Part shown: piece after piece, positions 6,920 to 13,360 of the stretch
How positions within the stretch are numbered: the first letter of the stretch is position 1
Layout of the letters: each line of letters starts with the position of its first letter
Assembly: GCA_030632035.1 (NCBI GenBank)
Contig: DAOVJZ010000014.1
Span: 1-13,360 of the forward strand
Source: Granulosicoccaceae bacterium
Lineage (GTDB): Bacteria; Pseudomonadota; Gammaproteobacteria; DAOVJZ01
Length of the DNA stretch: 13,360 nucleotides
Direction: 5' to 3'
Notes under the pieces: model-generated
What the model saw: only the letters and a program-made list of their open reading frames with translations
Told to the model about the DNA's origin: nothing
Databases searched by the model: none
Program-made: the position numbers and the translations under genes

Positions 6920-7816
6920 ATGTCAAAATTGATTGATTATTTAGCAACACTCCCCCAATACCTGTTACCGCATCATTTTCTGTCCCGAATTATGCTGTTT
7001 ATTACACGCATCCGTTTTATCGCGTTCAAGAATTTCTTCATAGAGACTTTTATTCGGTTATTTGATGTAGATATGAACCTTGCCAATCGCAGTCGACCTG
7101 AAGACTTTGTTCATTTTAATGATTTTTTTACACGCAGTCTGAAACCAGAAGTCCGCCCGATAGAAGGTGATGAAAAAACACTTATTTCACCTGTAGACGG
7201 TACTATCAGCCAGATTGGCAATATCAATGATGAGCTTGTGTTTCAGGCAAAAGGACATCACTACACTCTCACGGCTTTATTAGGTGGTGATGCAACACTG
7301 GCAAGTCAATTTATTAACGGTAAATTTACCACTATTTATTTATCACCGCGTGACTACCACCGTATTCATATGCCTGTTGCCGGTAAACTAAAAACCATGT
7401 TGCATGTGCCGGGTCGTTTATTCAGTGTAAGTGGACGTACCACACGCATGGTTCCCAATCTATTCGCACGTAATGAACGTGTTGTTTCTGTTTTTGATAC
7501 TGAACATGGACCAATGGTGCTGATTATGGTCGGTGCGATTTTTGTTGGTAGTATGGAAACAGTCTGGTCAGGTACCGTAACACCGACTTCATCACGCAAA
7601 AAAGTAACTTCATGGCACTATGGTGAAAATGGTGACATCCAGCTGGAACGCGGACAAGAAATGGGACGCTTCAATATGGGCTCAACCGTTATTTTATTGT
7701 TTCCTCAACAATCTATTGAGTGGAGCGATATAAGAAAACCGGATGATGTGATCAAAATGGGGCAGCAACTAGCCCATATATCTCACCAAGGGCAAAATGA
7801 TCGCGCAAAGATTTGA
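6920..7816 (+). CDS. psd: Phosphatidylserine decarboxylase proenzyme
   Basis: Psd is an inner-membrane enzyme that converts phosphatidylserine to phosphatidylethanolamine. The proenzyme cleaves itself at a Gly-Ser bond, giving a beta chain and an alpha chain that starts with a pyruvoyl group. In this 298-residue protein the site is Gly254-Ser255 in FNMGST; the family usually has LGST, so Met replaces Leu. The other catalytic segments are SPVDGT at 90-95 (Asp93) and SPRDYHRIHMP at 142-152 (His147 and His150). The amphipathic N-terminus, with LLPHHFLSR and aromatic helices to about residue 50, is the membrane-associating part. The ATG has only a poor Shine-Dalgarno. The 51-bp gap to rhdA suggests one transcript. 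I recall the same rhdA-psd pair in Pseudomonas aeruginosa. Confidence 0.95.
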   Translation: MSKLIDYLATLPQYLLPHHFLSRIMLFITRIRFIAFKNFFIETFIRLFDVDMNLANRSRPEDFVHFNDFFTRSLKPEVRPIEGDEKTLISPVDGTISQIGNINDELVFQAKGHHYTLTALLGGDATLASQFINGKFTTIYLSPRDYHRIHMPVAGKLKTMLHVPGRLFSVSGRTTRMVPNLFARNERVVSVFDTEHGPMVLIMVGAIFVGSMETVWSGTVTPTSSRKKVTSWHYGENGDIQLERGQEMGRFNMGSTVILLFPQQSIEWSDIRKPDDVIKMGQQLAHISHQGQNDRAKI

Positions 7817-7869
7817 ACCCACAAAAAATTGTTATTCTGGTGAGAAATACGAACGAGGCAGTACAAGAC

Positions 7870-7896
7870 AAAAAAATACCGGACAACGATCCGGTA
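7870..7896 (-). terminator. Intrinsic terminator of the PilZ gene
   Basis: Read on the minus strand, a 7-bp stem TACCGGA/TCCGGTA (7877-7883 with 7890-7896) with a 6-base loop is followed by seven T residues (A7 at 7870-7876 on the plus strand). It lies 45 bp beyond the PilZ stop codon. It does not work for psd, because no T-run follows on the plus strand. Confidence 0.75.
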
Positions 7897-7940
7897 AACT
7901 ACATTCCGACACCCTGTTCCCTCAGGGTATCTAAACTGAA

Positions 7941-8273
7941 TTAATGCACGCTATCAGATTGCTTATGTCTCAATACTTCCTGTAATGAACGGAAAGCACC
8001 AACATCAAAATCACGAAACATCAAACCAATGCCATCATCAGACGTACGTACAACACGCGCCTTGATTTTATGTTTGGTTGAGCCGTCATCTGAATTGAGT
8101 ATGAAATTTAACTCAACATTTGCATTCTTGGGTGGCATAACCTGACTGTCACCTTCTATAAACACGCCACCTAAGCCAATATCACGTGTCTTGCACGCCA
8201 TATCATCTACACTTTCATAGATCAGATCTACATCAAGTTCTACCGGGGTGCGTAAGCTCCAACGATGTTCCAT
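7941..8273 (-). CDS. PilZ-domain protein, putative c-di-GMP effector
   Basis: This 110-residue protein is essentially one PilZ domain. PilZ domains bind cyclic di-GMP through an N-terminal RxxxR and a D/NxSxxG motif. Here RxxxR is Arg4-Arg8 (RWSLR) and the second motif is DIGLGG at 31-36, where glycine stands in place of the serine. The C-terminal strand VVRTSDDGIGLMF is typical of the fold. No signal peptide or membrane segment is seen, so it should be cytosolic. On the minus strand GGGAGA precedes the ATG, and its own terminator follows, so it is probably monocistronic. It sits between psd and the EF-P module, a few kilobases from a FimX-like gene, which fits a c-di-GMP role in pili or motility, but its partner is unknown. 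Binding to c-di-GMP is likely but not certain, given the Ser-to-Gly change. Confidence 0.85.
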   Translation of the reverse strand: MEHRWSLRTPVELDVDLIYESVDDMACKTRDIGLGGVFIEGDSQVMPPKNANVELNFILNSDDGSTKHKIKARVVRTSDDGIGLMFRDFDVGAFRSLQEVLRHKQSDSVH

Positions 8274-8661
8274 TTTTGTCTCCCATACCTTCGATTGTTA
8301 GTTTTGTAGTAAAAGGCATAACAACAGTTTAATACAAAAAAAAATTCGAGCAATCTATCAACCCAAAAACCACATGAACCAGGCAACTACAACATAAGCA
8401 CTATTACCCCTGGCTTGAGTGAAGGAATCTCCCCTTTCCTAACACCACAAATGTATAACTGCTAATAAATAGATTGCAATTCCCGTGCCTATTTTTGCTA
8501 AAAGCCAAATTATTATTTAATTTCAACGAGTTGTAGGTGTGTATATCAGAAACAACTTATGGAAAATTGATCATTTTAGAAAAGTTGTAAAAATTCCTGA
8601 CAATAAACCCGTCAATGCGTGTGCCATTACCACACCTAAGTTATTGATTTTTTGTTATAGA
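8274..8661. other. Gene-free region with inverted repeats between PilZ gene and epmA
   Basis: I find no convincing gene in these 388 bp. The PilZ promoter must lie here (minus strand), but no good hexamers stand out. Two structures are visible. First, a 9-bp perfect inverted repeat GCAATCTAT (8350-8358) / ATAGATTGC (8469-8477), each arm also flanked by an AATT. Second, a nested set: TAGGTGTG (8534-8541) / CACACCTA (8631-8638), ACAACTT (8552-8558) / AAGTTGT (8582-8588) and AAAAT (8563-8567) / ATTTT (8573-8577). CACAC at 8631-8635 can also pair with a nearer GTGTG (8619-8623). This could be a structured RNA, a decayed small repeat element, or chance in AT-rich sequence. Confidence 0.35.
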
Positions 8662-9666
8662 TCAGCGGGACTTTACAGTAAAAGAAAGGCCACTATGAAT
8701 ATTGTCCAATTTTTCGGCAAGCATGAATAACCGGTCAACACCTGCCGCCACACCGGCACAATCCGGTAATCCGGCAGACAAGGCATTCAGCACCGCCTCA
8801 TCATAGGCAAAAACCGGTTTACCTGTATTTATGCGCGCCTGCAAATCATGTTCAAAGCGCTTTCGCTGTTCCTGACTATCTGATAACTCATGATAACCAT
8901 TGACAAGCTCTATACCACGGTAATAGAGCTCAAAACGTTCAGCAACAACCTCATCACTATCTTTTATTCGAACTCTCGCCAGAGCAGCCTGTGAGGCGGG
9001 GAAATCATAAATAAAGATTGGTTTTATGTTACCGAGTTGTGGCTCAATCAGATGCGTCAATAACAAGGCAAGCCAGTCATCTTTTTCCATATTCTGTGAT
9101 ATCAGGTTAATACTGTTGGCTTTTGCACAATTTTGCAGTTGTACTGTTGTTACATTGAAAGGATTCAATCCTGTGTATTGTTCAAAGGCATCACGATAGG
9201 TAATACGATCGGCCTTTTCTGTTTTAAGCAGATATTGTATTAACTCATCCACTTCATGCATTAATGCATGATGATCAAAATCAGGACGGTACCATTCCAG
9301 CATGGTAAATTCAGGGCTATGTAATTTACCTTGTCCATCATTACGAAACACCTTGCCCATTTGATAAATAGAACCACTGCCCGCCGCCAATAAACGTTTC
9401 ATATAAAACTCTGGCGATGTGGTTAAATACAGAGTGTCTGAATTTCCTGCCCCGTTTATTTCTGTTTGTAATGATTCAATATGAGGATCAGTGACGGGGG
9501 CTAATGTCAGATTAGGGGTATCCACTTCCATAACATTACGCACATGAAAAAATTCGCGAATAGCACGTAAGAAATACGCCCTCTTTTCCAGGATTTCCTG
9601 TGATGCTGAAGGCATCCAGTCCGCTTCTATAGATTCAGGAATCAATGTGGACAAGTTAACTGACAT
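8662..9666 (-). CDS. epmA: EF-P--(R)-beta-lysine ligase EpmA
   Basis: EpmA (PoxA, GenX, YjeA) is a paralogue of class II lysyl-tRNA synthetase. It activates (R)-beta-lysine with ATP and attaches it to Lys34 of EF-P rather than to tRNA. The 334-residue product matches the short catalytic-core-only form: it lacks the N-terminal OB anticodon-binding domain that would make a lysyl-tRNA synthetase about 500 residues. Class II motif 2 is at about 107-127 (VFRND, then SPEFTMLEWYRP) and motif 3 at 305-313 (GVAAGVDRL). The alanine in GVAxG fits EpmA rather than LysRS. It starts 9 bp after the efp stop on the same strand, so the two are surely cotranscribed, with substrate and modifying enzyme made together. 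It ends next to the gene-free stretch at 8274-8661; a clear terminator is not visible. Confidence 0.95.
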   Translation of the reverse strand: MSVNLSTLIPESIEADWMPSASQEILEKRAYFLRAIREFFHVRNVMEVDTPNLTLAPVTDPHIESLQTEINGAGNSDTLYLTTSPEFYMKRLLAAGSGSIYQMGKVFRNDGQGKLHSPEFTMLEWYRPDFDHHALMHEVDELIQYLLKTEKADRITYRDAFEQYTGLNPFNVTTVQLQNCAKANSINLISQNMEKDDWLALLLTHLIEPQLGNIKPIFIYDFPASQAALARVRIKDSDEVVAERFELYYRGIELVNGYHELSDSQEQRKRFEHDLQARINTGKPVFAYDEAVLNALSAGLPDCAGVAAGVDRLFMLAEKLDNIHSGLSFTVKSR

Positions 9667-9675
9667 AATCAGAAA

Positions 9676-10245
9676 TCAATCCTTGGCGCGCCCCACATAT
9701 TCACCCGAACGGGTATCGACCTTTACCTGCTCACCGATATTGATGAATAACGGCACTCGCACAACCGCACCCGTTTCCAATGTCGCTGGCTTACCGCCAC
9801 CGCCACTGGTATCACCACGTACACCTGGATCAGTATCAGTTACTTCGAGCACGACAAAGTTAGGTGGTACAACTGCAATTGGAGAATCATTCCAGAGTGT
9901 GACTTCACACATGTCCTGTTCCTTAAGCCATAGCTTGGTATCACCAATCGCAGTGACATCAGCAGCTATCTGTTCATAGGTTTTGGGCTCCATGAAATGC
10001 CACATCTCACCATCGTTATAGAGATACTGCATTTCCGTATCCATCACATCAGCTGCCTCAACTGATTCACCGGATTTATAGGTGCGCTCAACCACGCGCC
10101 CGGTCTTGAGGTTCCTGATCTTGACACGGGTAAAGGCCTGCCCCTTGCCCGGTTTTACGAAATCACATTCTACGATGGAGTAAGGATCACCATCGATCAT
10201 AAGTTTGAGACCATTCTTGAATTCATTGGTACTATATGATGCCAT
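9676..10245 (-). CDS. efp: Translation elongation factor P
   Basis: EF-P binds stalled ribosomes between the P and E sites and promotes peptide-bond formation at polyproline stretches. The 189-residue product has the three OB-like domains of the family. The modified residue is Lys34 in the loop KPGKGQAF (31-38). The KPGKG form with lysine, not arginine, fits the EpmAB beta-lysylation route, and both enzymes are encoded on either side. The C-terminal signature is recognisable in TLETGAVVRVPLFINIGEQ and DTRSGEYVGR. GGAG at 10254-10251 on the minus strand precedes the ATG. It is the first gene of an efp-epmA operon and is divergent from epmB, with only 39 bp between the start codons. I see nothing unusual in the protein itself. 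Confidence 0.98.
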   Translation of the reverse strand: MASYSTNEFKNGLKLMIDGDPYSIVECDFVKPGKGQAFTRVKIRNLKTGRVVERTYKSGESVEAADVMDTEMQYLYNDGEMWHFMEPKTYEQIAADVTAIGDTKLWLKEQDMCEVTLWNDSPIAVVPPNFVVLEVTDTDPGVRGDTSGGGGKPATLETGAVVRVPLFINIGEQVKVDTRSGEYVGRAKD

Positions 10246-10253
10246 TTCATCTC

Positions 10254-10282
10254 CAAATACGTATATGTTCTAATTGAGTCAA
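10254..10282 (-). promoter_or_regulatory. Candidate efp promoter in the efp/epmB gap
   Basis: On the minus strand TTGACT (10282-10277) is a good -35. A 17-bp spacer leads to TATTTG (10259-10254), a poor -10, placed so close to the efp ATG that the leader would be very short; a TATA-like alternative nearer the -35 is too close. Since only 39 bp separate the two start codons, efp and epmB promoters must overlap each other or the opposite coding sequence. Confidence 0.35.
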
Positions 10283-10284
10283 TA

Positions 10285-11328
10285 ATGAGTATGATACCGC
10301 GAAGCGCCACATCACGCATTGTCTGCCTGACTAAAACCGGTGAAAACTGGCAAAAATTGTATGCCGATGCCATTACCGATCCACAAGAATTGTTAAAATT
10401 ACTGGCACTCCCCGATTCCTTACTGCCTGCCGCCCGTGAGGTGGCTGATCAATTTGGCCTGCGTATTCCAAGATCATACCTGACTCGAATCAAGTCCGGT
10501 GATCCGGATAATCCACTCTTGCGCCAATACCTGCCCATTGGTGATGAACTTCACGATAACAAAGATTACAAAACCGATCCGGTTGGCGATATGAATGCCA
10601 TGCCGGTTGAAGGACTCCTGCATAAGTACAAGAGTCGTGTTTTATTAATTGTATCTGGTGCCTGCGCTGTCCATTGTCGTTATTGTTTTCGCCGCCATTT
10701 CCCCTACGGTGATACTGCCCTGTCACAGGAAAAAATTGCACAAGCAATTGATTACATAAAAAATGATATTACGCTAAAGGAAGTCATTCTAAGCGGCGGC
10801 GATCCACTTTCACTTTCTGATGAAAAACTGGAATTGCTGGTTCAAGAACTCTCGCAAATAAATCACCTGAAACGACTGCGAATACACACTCGTGTACCCA
10901 TTGTTATTCCTGAACGCATAACAGACAAGTTGATTAAAATACTGTCTCAGTCCTGTCTTGAAATTGTAATGGTGGTTCACATTAATCACCCTGATGAGAT
11001 TGATGAAACGCTGGCACCAGCATTAGAAAAATTAAAATCACACAACATTGCATTATTGAATCAATCAGTGCTGTTAAAAGATATTAATGATGATATTGAA
11101 ACGCTAATAGAACTCAGCGAAAAACTATTTAGTCATGGCATTACACCTTACTACCTGCATATGCTGGACAAGGTATCAGGTGCGGGTCATTTTGAAGTAG
11201 AAGAAAAAACGGCATTGGCGCTATACGATCAGCTTTGTAAACAACTCAGTGGTTACCTGGTGCCCAAGCTGGTACGCGAAGAAAAGGGAAAACCGTATAA
11301 AGTGTCACTTTCCAGTAAGTTGCTGTAG
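10285..11328 (+). CDS. epmB: EpmB, EF-P-associated lysine 2,3-aminomutase
   Basis: EpmB (YjeK) is a radical-SAM, PLP-dependent aminomutase that turns lysine into the (R)-beta-lysine used by EpmA on EF-P. The 347-residue product carries the radical-SAM cluster CxxxCxxC at Cys127, Cys131 and Cys134 (CAVHCRYC). It has the SAM-binding SGGDPL at 170-175 and a C-terminal PKLVRE segment with Lys328 as the likely PLP lysine. Its length matches E. coli EpmB and is shorter than the catabolic clostridial lysine aminomutases, which carry an extra C-terminal region. The start is ATG 10285, with a second ATG two codons on (10291); neither has a clear Shine-Dalgarno. It is divergent from efp-epmA, so the whole pathway lies in one block. 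No terminator is evident before the convergent GNAT gene. Confidence 0.95.
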   Translation: MSMIPRSATSRIVCLTKTGENWQKLYADAITDPQELLKLLALPDSLLPAAREVADQFGLRIPRSYLTRIKSGDPDNPLLRQYLPIGDELHDNKDYKTDPVGDMNAMPVEGLLHKYKSRVLLIVSGACAVHCRYCFRRHFPYGDTALSQEKIAQAIDYIKNDITLKEVILSGGDPLSLSDEKLELLVQELSQINHLKRLRIHTRVPIVIPERITDKLIKILSQSCLEIVMVVHINHPDEIDETLAPALEKLKSHNIALLNQSVLLKDINDDIETLIELSEKLFSHGITPYYLHMLDKVSGAGHFEVEEKTALALYDQLCKQLSGYLVPKLVREEKGKPYKVSLSSKLL

Positions 11329-11372
11329 TTCTATTTGGTGGATACAGTCAAAAAGACAATCCTGATATAAAT

Positions 11373-11900
11373 CTACCCGGAAATCACACCAGAAAAATCA
11401 GGCGGTAATACAACCTCTCCTCCCCCTTCCAGTGTTCCCTTGTCCAGCTCCATTGCAGTCACTGCATCTTCCAGTACATTGATACTAAAACGCAGACTCC
11501 ATTCTGAACCTGCTTTAAAACCTGAACGTTTGTAGTAATCAGGATGACCAATCACGATCACAGCACCAAAGTGAAGCTCTTTGGCTTTATCCACTGCCGC
11601 CTTGATTAAAGCGGTACCAATCCCGCGATGTGACTGGGAAGGAACAACAGACATCGGGCCCAGCAAAAGAATTGAAACCTCACCACTGTCCTTACGGAAT
11701 GTGACCCGAGTTAATAATACATGCCCAACAATACGACCATTAAACTCAGCTACCAGTGACATTTCCGGTTTAAAGTCAGCTGATTTGCGTATATTGGTTA
11801 CAAATTTAGCCTCTGCCTCACCCTGAAATGCACTCAAATTCACAACATCAATCGCCCTGATGTCATCATTGGTTTCGGGGCGAACCTGAATATCTGTCAT
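11373..11900 (-). CDS. GNAT-family N-acetyltransferase, YhbS-like
   Basis: GNAT enzymes transfer the acetyl group of acetyl-CoA to an amine. The 175-residue protein shows the fold in order: an N-terminal RPETNDDIRAI segment, the strand and helix around AFQGEAEAKFV, beta4 (SILLLGPMSVVP, 76-87), and the acetyl-CoA pyrophosphate loop SHRGIG at 90-95. The loop lacks the usual Gln/Arg at its first position. Helix 3 and beta5 follow (AVIVIGHPDYYKRSGF, 113-128). The GHPDYYKRFGF-like block suggests the YhbS group of predicted acetyltransferases, whose substrates are mostly unknown. AGAGG upstream of the ATG on the minus strand supports the start. It is convergent with epmB (44 bp) and divergent from the FimX-like gene. 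The C-terminal 40 residues continue past the core fold. No function is claimed beyond the family. Confidence 0.85.
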   Translation of the reverse strand: MTDIQVRPETNDDIRAIDVVNLSAFQGEAEAKFVTNIRKSADFKPEMSLVAEFNGRIVGHVLLTRVTFRKDSGEVSILLLGPMSVVPSQSHRGIGTALIKAAVDKAKELHFGAVIVIGHPDYYKRSGFKAGSEWSLRFSINVLEDAVTAMELDKGTLEGGGEVVLPPDFSGVISG

Positions 11901-12040
11901 TTTTATACCTCTTGTTTATTATCCGGTTTGGGGTAATTGTAGCAGTATAATATGTCGCTAAGCTCCTCATAATCCAAACCCTTTTACCTGAAATCAATCC
12001 GGCATTCTTTACCTAAATCCCTAAATTTTTAACAAGAAAT

Positions 12041-12056
12041 GACGATAACTATCATC
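12041..12056. promoter_or_regulatory. Inverted repeat upstream of the FimX-like gene
   Basis: GACGATA (12041-12047) and TATCATC (12050-12056) form a 7-bp inverted repeat with one mismatch and a 2-bp spacer, within the 260-bp divergent gap between the GNAT gene and the FimX-like gene. The size and position suit a dimeric regulator, but no regulator gene is adjacent. A TATAAT at 11946-11951 in the same gap has no matching -35. Confidence 0.3.
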
Positions 12057-12160
12057 AGGAAGTGTGAAGAAGTGGGTTGGGGTTCCATCATCCACCTGTT
12101 TCAACAAGCAAGGGAAAACAAATCCCTCGTATAAATGCAATAAAATTCAGGGACATACGA

Positions 12161-13360
12161 GTGAATCAAGAAGAAATAGCCCGTTGCATTATTATTGATG
12201 ATGATGCCAATGAGGTGGAAAAAACACTTAACGCATTGAGAACGGCGGGTCTCAAGGTGCGTCATCAGCATATTGAAACTCAAGATGCATTTGATAAGGC
12301 CATGGAAAACCAGCGCTGGGATATCATTCTGGCCAAACCCCAAAGCAATGATATTGAGATTTCAAAACTGGCTGAAACCCTGACCGCTGCTGAAAAAGAT
12401 ATTCCCCTTATTGCTCTGGCTGACTCTTCGGATGAAGGACAATTTATTGCCCTCATGAGTGGTGGTATACGTGACGTTGTTTCTCCTCAAATGACAAAAC
12501 GTCTGCAGCTGGCAATCACTCGTGAACTCAATGATCTGAATGTGCGCAGAAAATGGCGCAAGAGTGAAACCATAGCAAATGAAAGTAAAAAACGATGCCG
12601 CACATTGATTGATAGTTCATGCGATGCAATATCATATATCCACGAGGGTATACATGTTTATGCCAACAGCGTTTATCTAAGCCTGTTTGGTTACAATGAT
12701 TTCGAAGATATAGAAGGCCTGCCTATTATGGATATGGTTTCCTCAGACGAACATGCCGAGTTTAAACAGTTTCTGCGCAACTACTTAAAGGATGAAGACT
12801 CAGGCCGGGATATTGATGTAAGTTGTCTGCGTACCAATGATTCACATTTTAAGGCAACCATGGAATTCTCACCTGCCAATATTGATGGTGAAGCCTGCAC
12901 ACAAGTCATTATTCATGACAAGGCTAATTCGAAGGAACTGGAACAAAAACTTAAATACCTTAGTAAACAGGATTTGCTAACAGGATTATATAACCGACAG
13001 TACTTTATGGAAGAACTTGAAATCTCGGTTTCCAAAGGCGTCAATTCGGCAGAAACTTCTGCACTACTTTATCTATCTATTGATAACTATAAATCCATCA
13101 AAGATGAAATGGGATCGGCAGTAGCTGACCTCCTTTTGGGTGATATTGCAAAAATACTGCAAGATAACATCAAGGAGCCCGATCTTGCCGCCTATTTTGA
13201 AAGTGGCATATTTACTATGTTGTTACAGGATAAAAATAGTGTTGATGCAGAAACTATGGCCAAAGAACTGTGCAGTATTATTGATAGCCATATTGCTAAA
13301 GTAGAAGATAAATCAGTCACTACCTCCTGTAGTATTGGTATCAGCCTGATTACAGAAACA
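12161..13360 (+). CDS. FimX-like c-di-GMP protein (degenerate REC, PAS, degenerate GGDEF), partial
   Basis: The reading frame starts with GTG at 12161, with AGGGA at 12149-12153 upstream, and stays open for 400 codons to the window edge. Residues 8-125 form a receiver-like domain that keeps an acidic patch (DDD, 13-15) but has Ala58 where the phosphoacceptor aspartate should be. Residues 145-255 are a PAS domain (LIDSSCDAISYIHEGIHVYAN, then LFGY). From about 256 there is a GGDEF domain opening with DLLTGLYNRQYF, whose catalytic site reads ESGIF at 347-351, so it cannot be a normal diguanylate cyclase. This order and both losses match FimX, the c-di-GMP receptor that promotes type IV pilus assembly and twitching. 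FimX ends in an EAL domain, which would lie beyond this window. In P. aeruginosa, as I recall, fimX lies two genes from psd, which supports the call. Confidence 0.85.
   Translation, partial: MNQEEIARCIIIDDDANEVEKTLNALRTAGLKVRHQHIETQDAFDKAMENQRWDIILAKPQSNDIEISKLAETLTAAEKDIPLIALADSSDEGQFIALMSGGIRDVVSPQMTKRLQLAITRELNDLNVRRKWRKSETIANESKKRCRTLIDSSCDAISYIHEGIHVYANSVYLSLFGYNDFEDIEGLPIMDMVSSDEHAEFKQFLRNYLKDEDSGRDIDVSCLRTNDSHFKATMEFSPANIDGEACTQVIIHDKANSKELEQKLKYLSKQDLLTGLYNRQYFMEELEISVSKGVNSAETSALLYLSIDNYKSIKDEMGSAVADLLLGDIAKILQDNIKEPDLAAYFESGIFTMLLQDKNSVDAETMAKELCSIIDSHIAKVEDKSVTTSCSIGISLITET

Noticed and set aside
7911..7928. ACCCTG/CAGGGT hairpin as a psd terminator
   Set aside because: The 6-bp stem has no T-run on either strand; the real terminator signal nearby is the minus-strand hairpin at 7870-7896.
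8539..8730. 63-codon plus-strand reading frame in the gap after the PilZ gene
   Set aside because: It starts at a GTG without a good ribosome site, overlaps the 3' end of epmA on the opposite strand by about 70 bp, has no recognisable motif, and spans the inverted repeats; it looks like a chance frame.
9647..9979. 110-codon plus-strand frame opposite efp
   Set aside because: It is a Ser/Thr/Pro-rich shadow of the efp C-terminal half with no independent support.
12101..12343. 80-codon minus-strand frame at the start of the FimX-like gene
   Set aside because: It is antisense to the receiver-like domain, which reads as a clear protein fold on the plus strand.
1..13360. CRISPR array, insertion sequence, prophage, tRNA or attachment site
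   Set aside because: No regularly spaced repeats, transposase or integrase motifs, cloverleaf sequences or target-site duplications were seen by eye on either strand.

Overview
The window reads as chromosome of a sulfur-oxidising gammaproteobacterium. The reasons are a periplasmic thiosulfate-oxidation (Sox) cluster set among genes typical of gammaproteobacterial cores: bepA, the rhodanese rhdA, psd, the complete EF-P beta-lysylation set and a FimX-like c-di-GMP protein. Base composition is moderately AT-rich by eye and looks even throughout. I see no insertion sequence, integrase, tRNA, rRNA or CRISPR array. I do not name a genus.

Layout: (1) 1-100, minus strand, start of a TusA-family sulfur carrier cut by the window edge. 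(2) 417-1874, plus, BepA-like M48 metalloprotease with C-terminal TPRs. (3) 2107-4205, soxX, soxY, soxZ and soxA, closely spaced, each with a Shine-Dalgarno, and closed by a strong intrinsic terminator at 4231-4260. (4) 4311-7816, soxB, rhdA and psd; soxB and rhdA overlap by one base. (5) 7941-8273, minus, a Pilz-domain protein with its own terminator, followed by a gene-free stretch of about 390 bp containing inverted repeats. (6) 8662-11328, the EF-P module: efp and epmA on the minus strand, and epmB divergent from efp across a 39-bp gap. (7) 11373-11900, minus, a GNAT acetyltransferase. (8) 12161 to the right edge, plus, a GTG-started FimX-like protein with degenerate REC, PAS and degenerate GGDEF domains; any EAL domain lies outside.

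How the genes work together: SoxAX joins thiosulfate to the C-terminal cysteine of SoxY, SoxZ is the SoxY partner, and SoxB hydrolyses the terminal sulfone to sulfate. No soxCD is present here. In organisms that lack it, sulfane sulfur is usually stored as sulfur globules or passed to another pathway, but soxCD could be elsewhere in the genome. RhdA and TusA are cytoplasmic sulfur-transfer proteins. EpmB makes (R)-beta-lysine, EpmA attaches it to Lys34 of EF-P, and EF-P relieves stalling at polyproline. PilZ and FimX-like proteins both belong to c-di-GMP signalling, commonly tied to type IV pili.

Nothing here is a clearly undescribed system. The points most worth a second look are the terminator inside the sox cluster, the fusion of soxB to an apparently older rhdA-psd pair, the uncertain N-terminus of bepA, the PilZ motif change, and the structured gap at 8274-8661.
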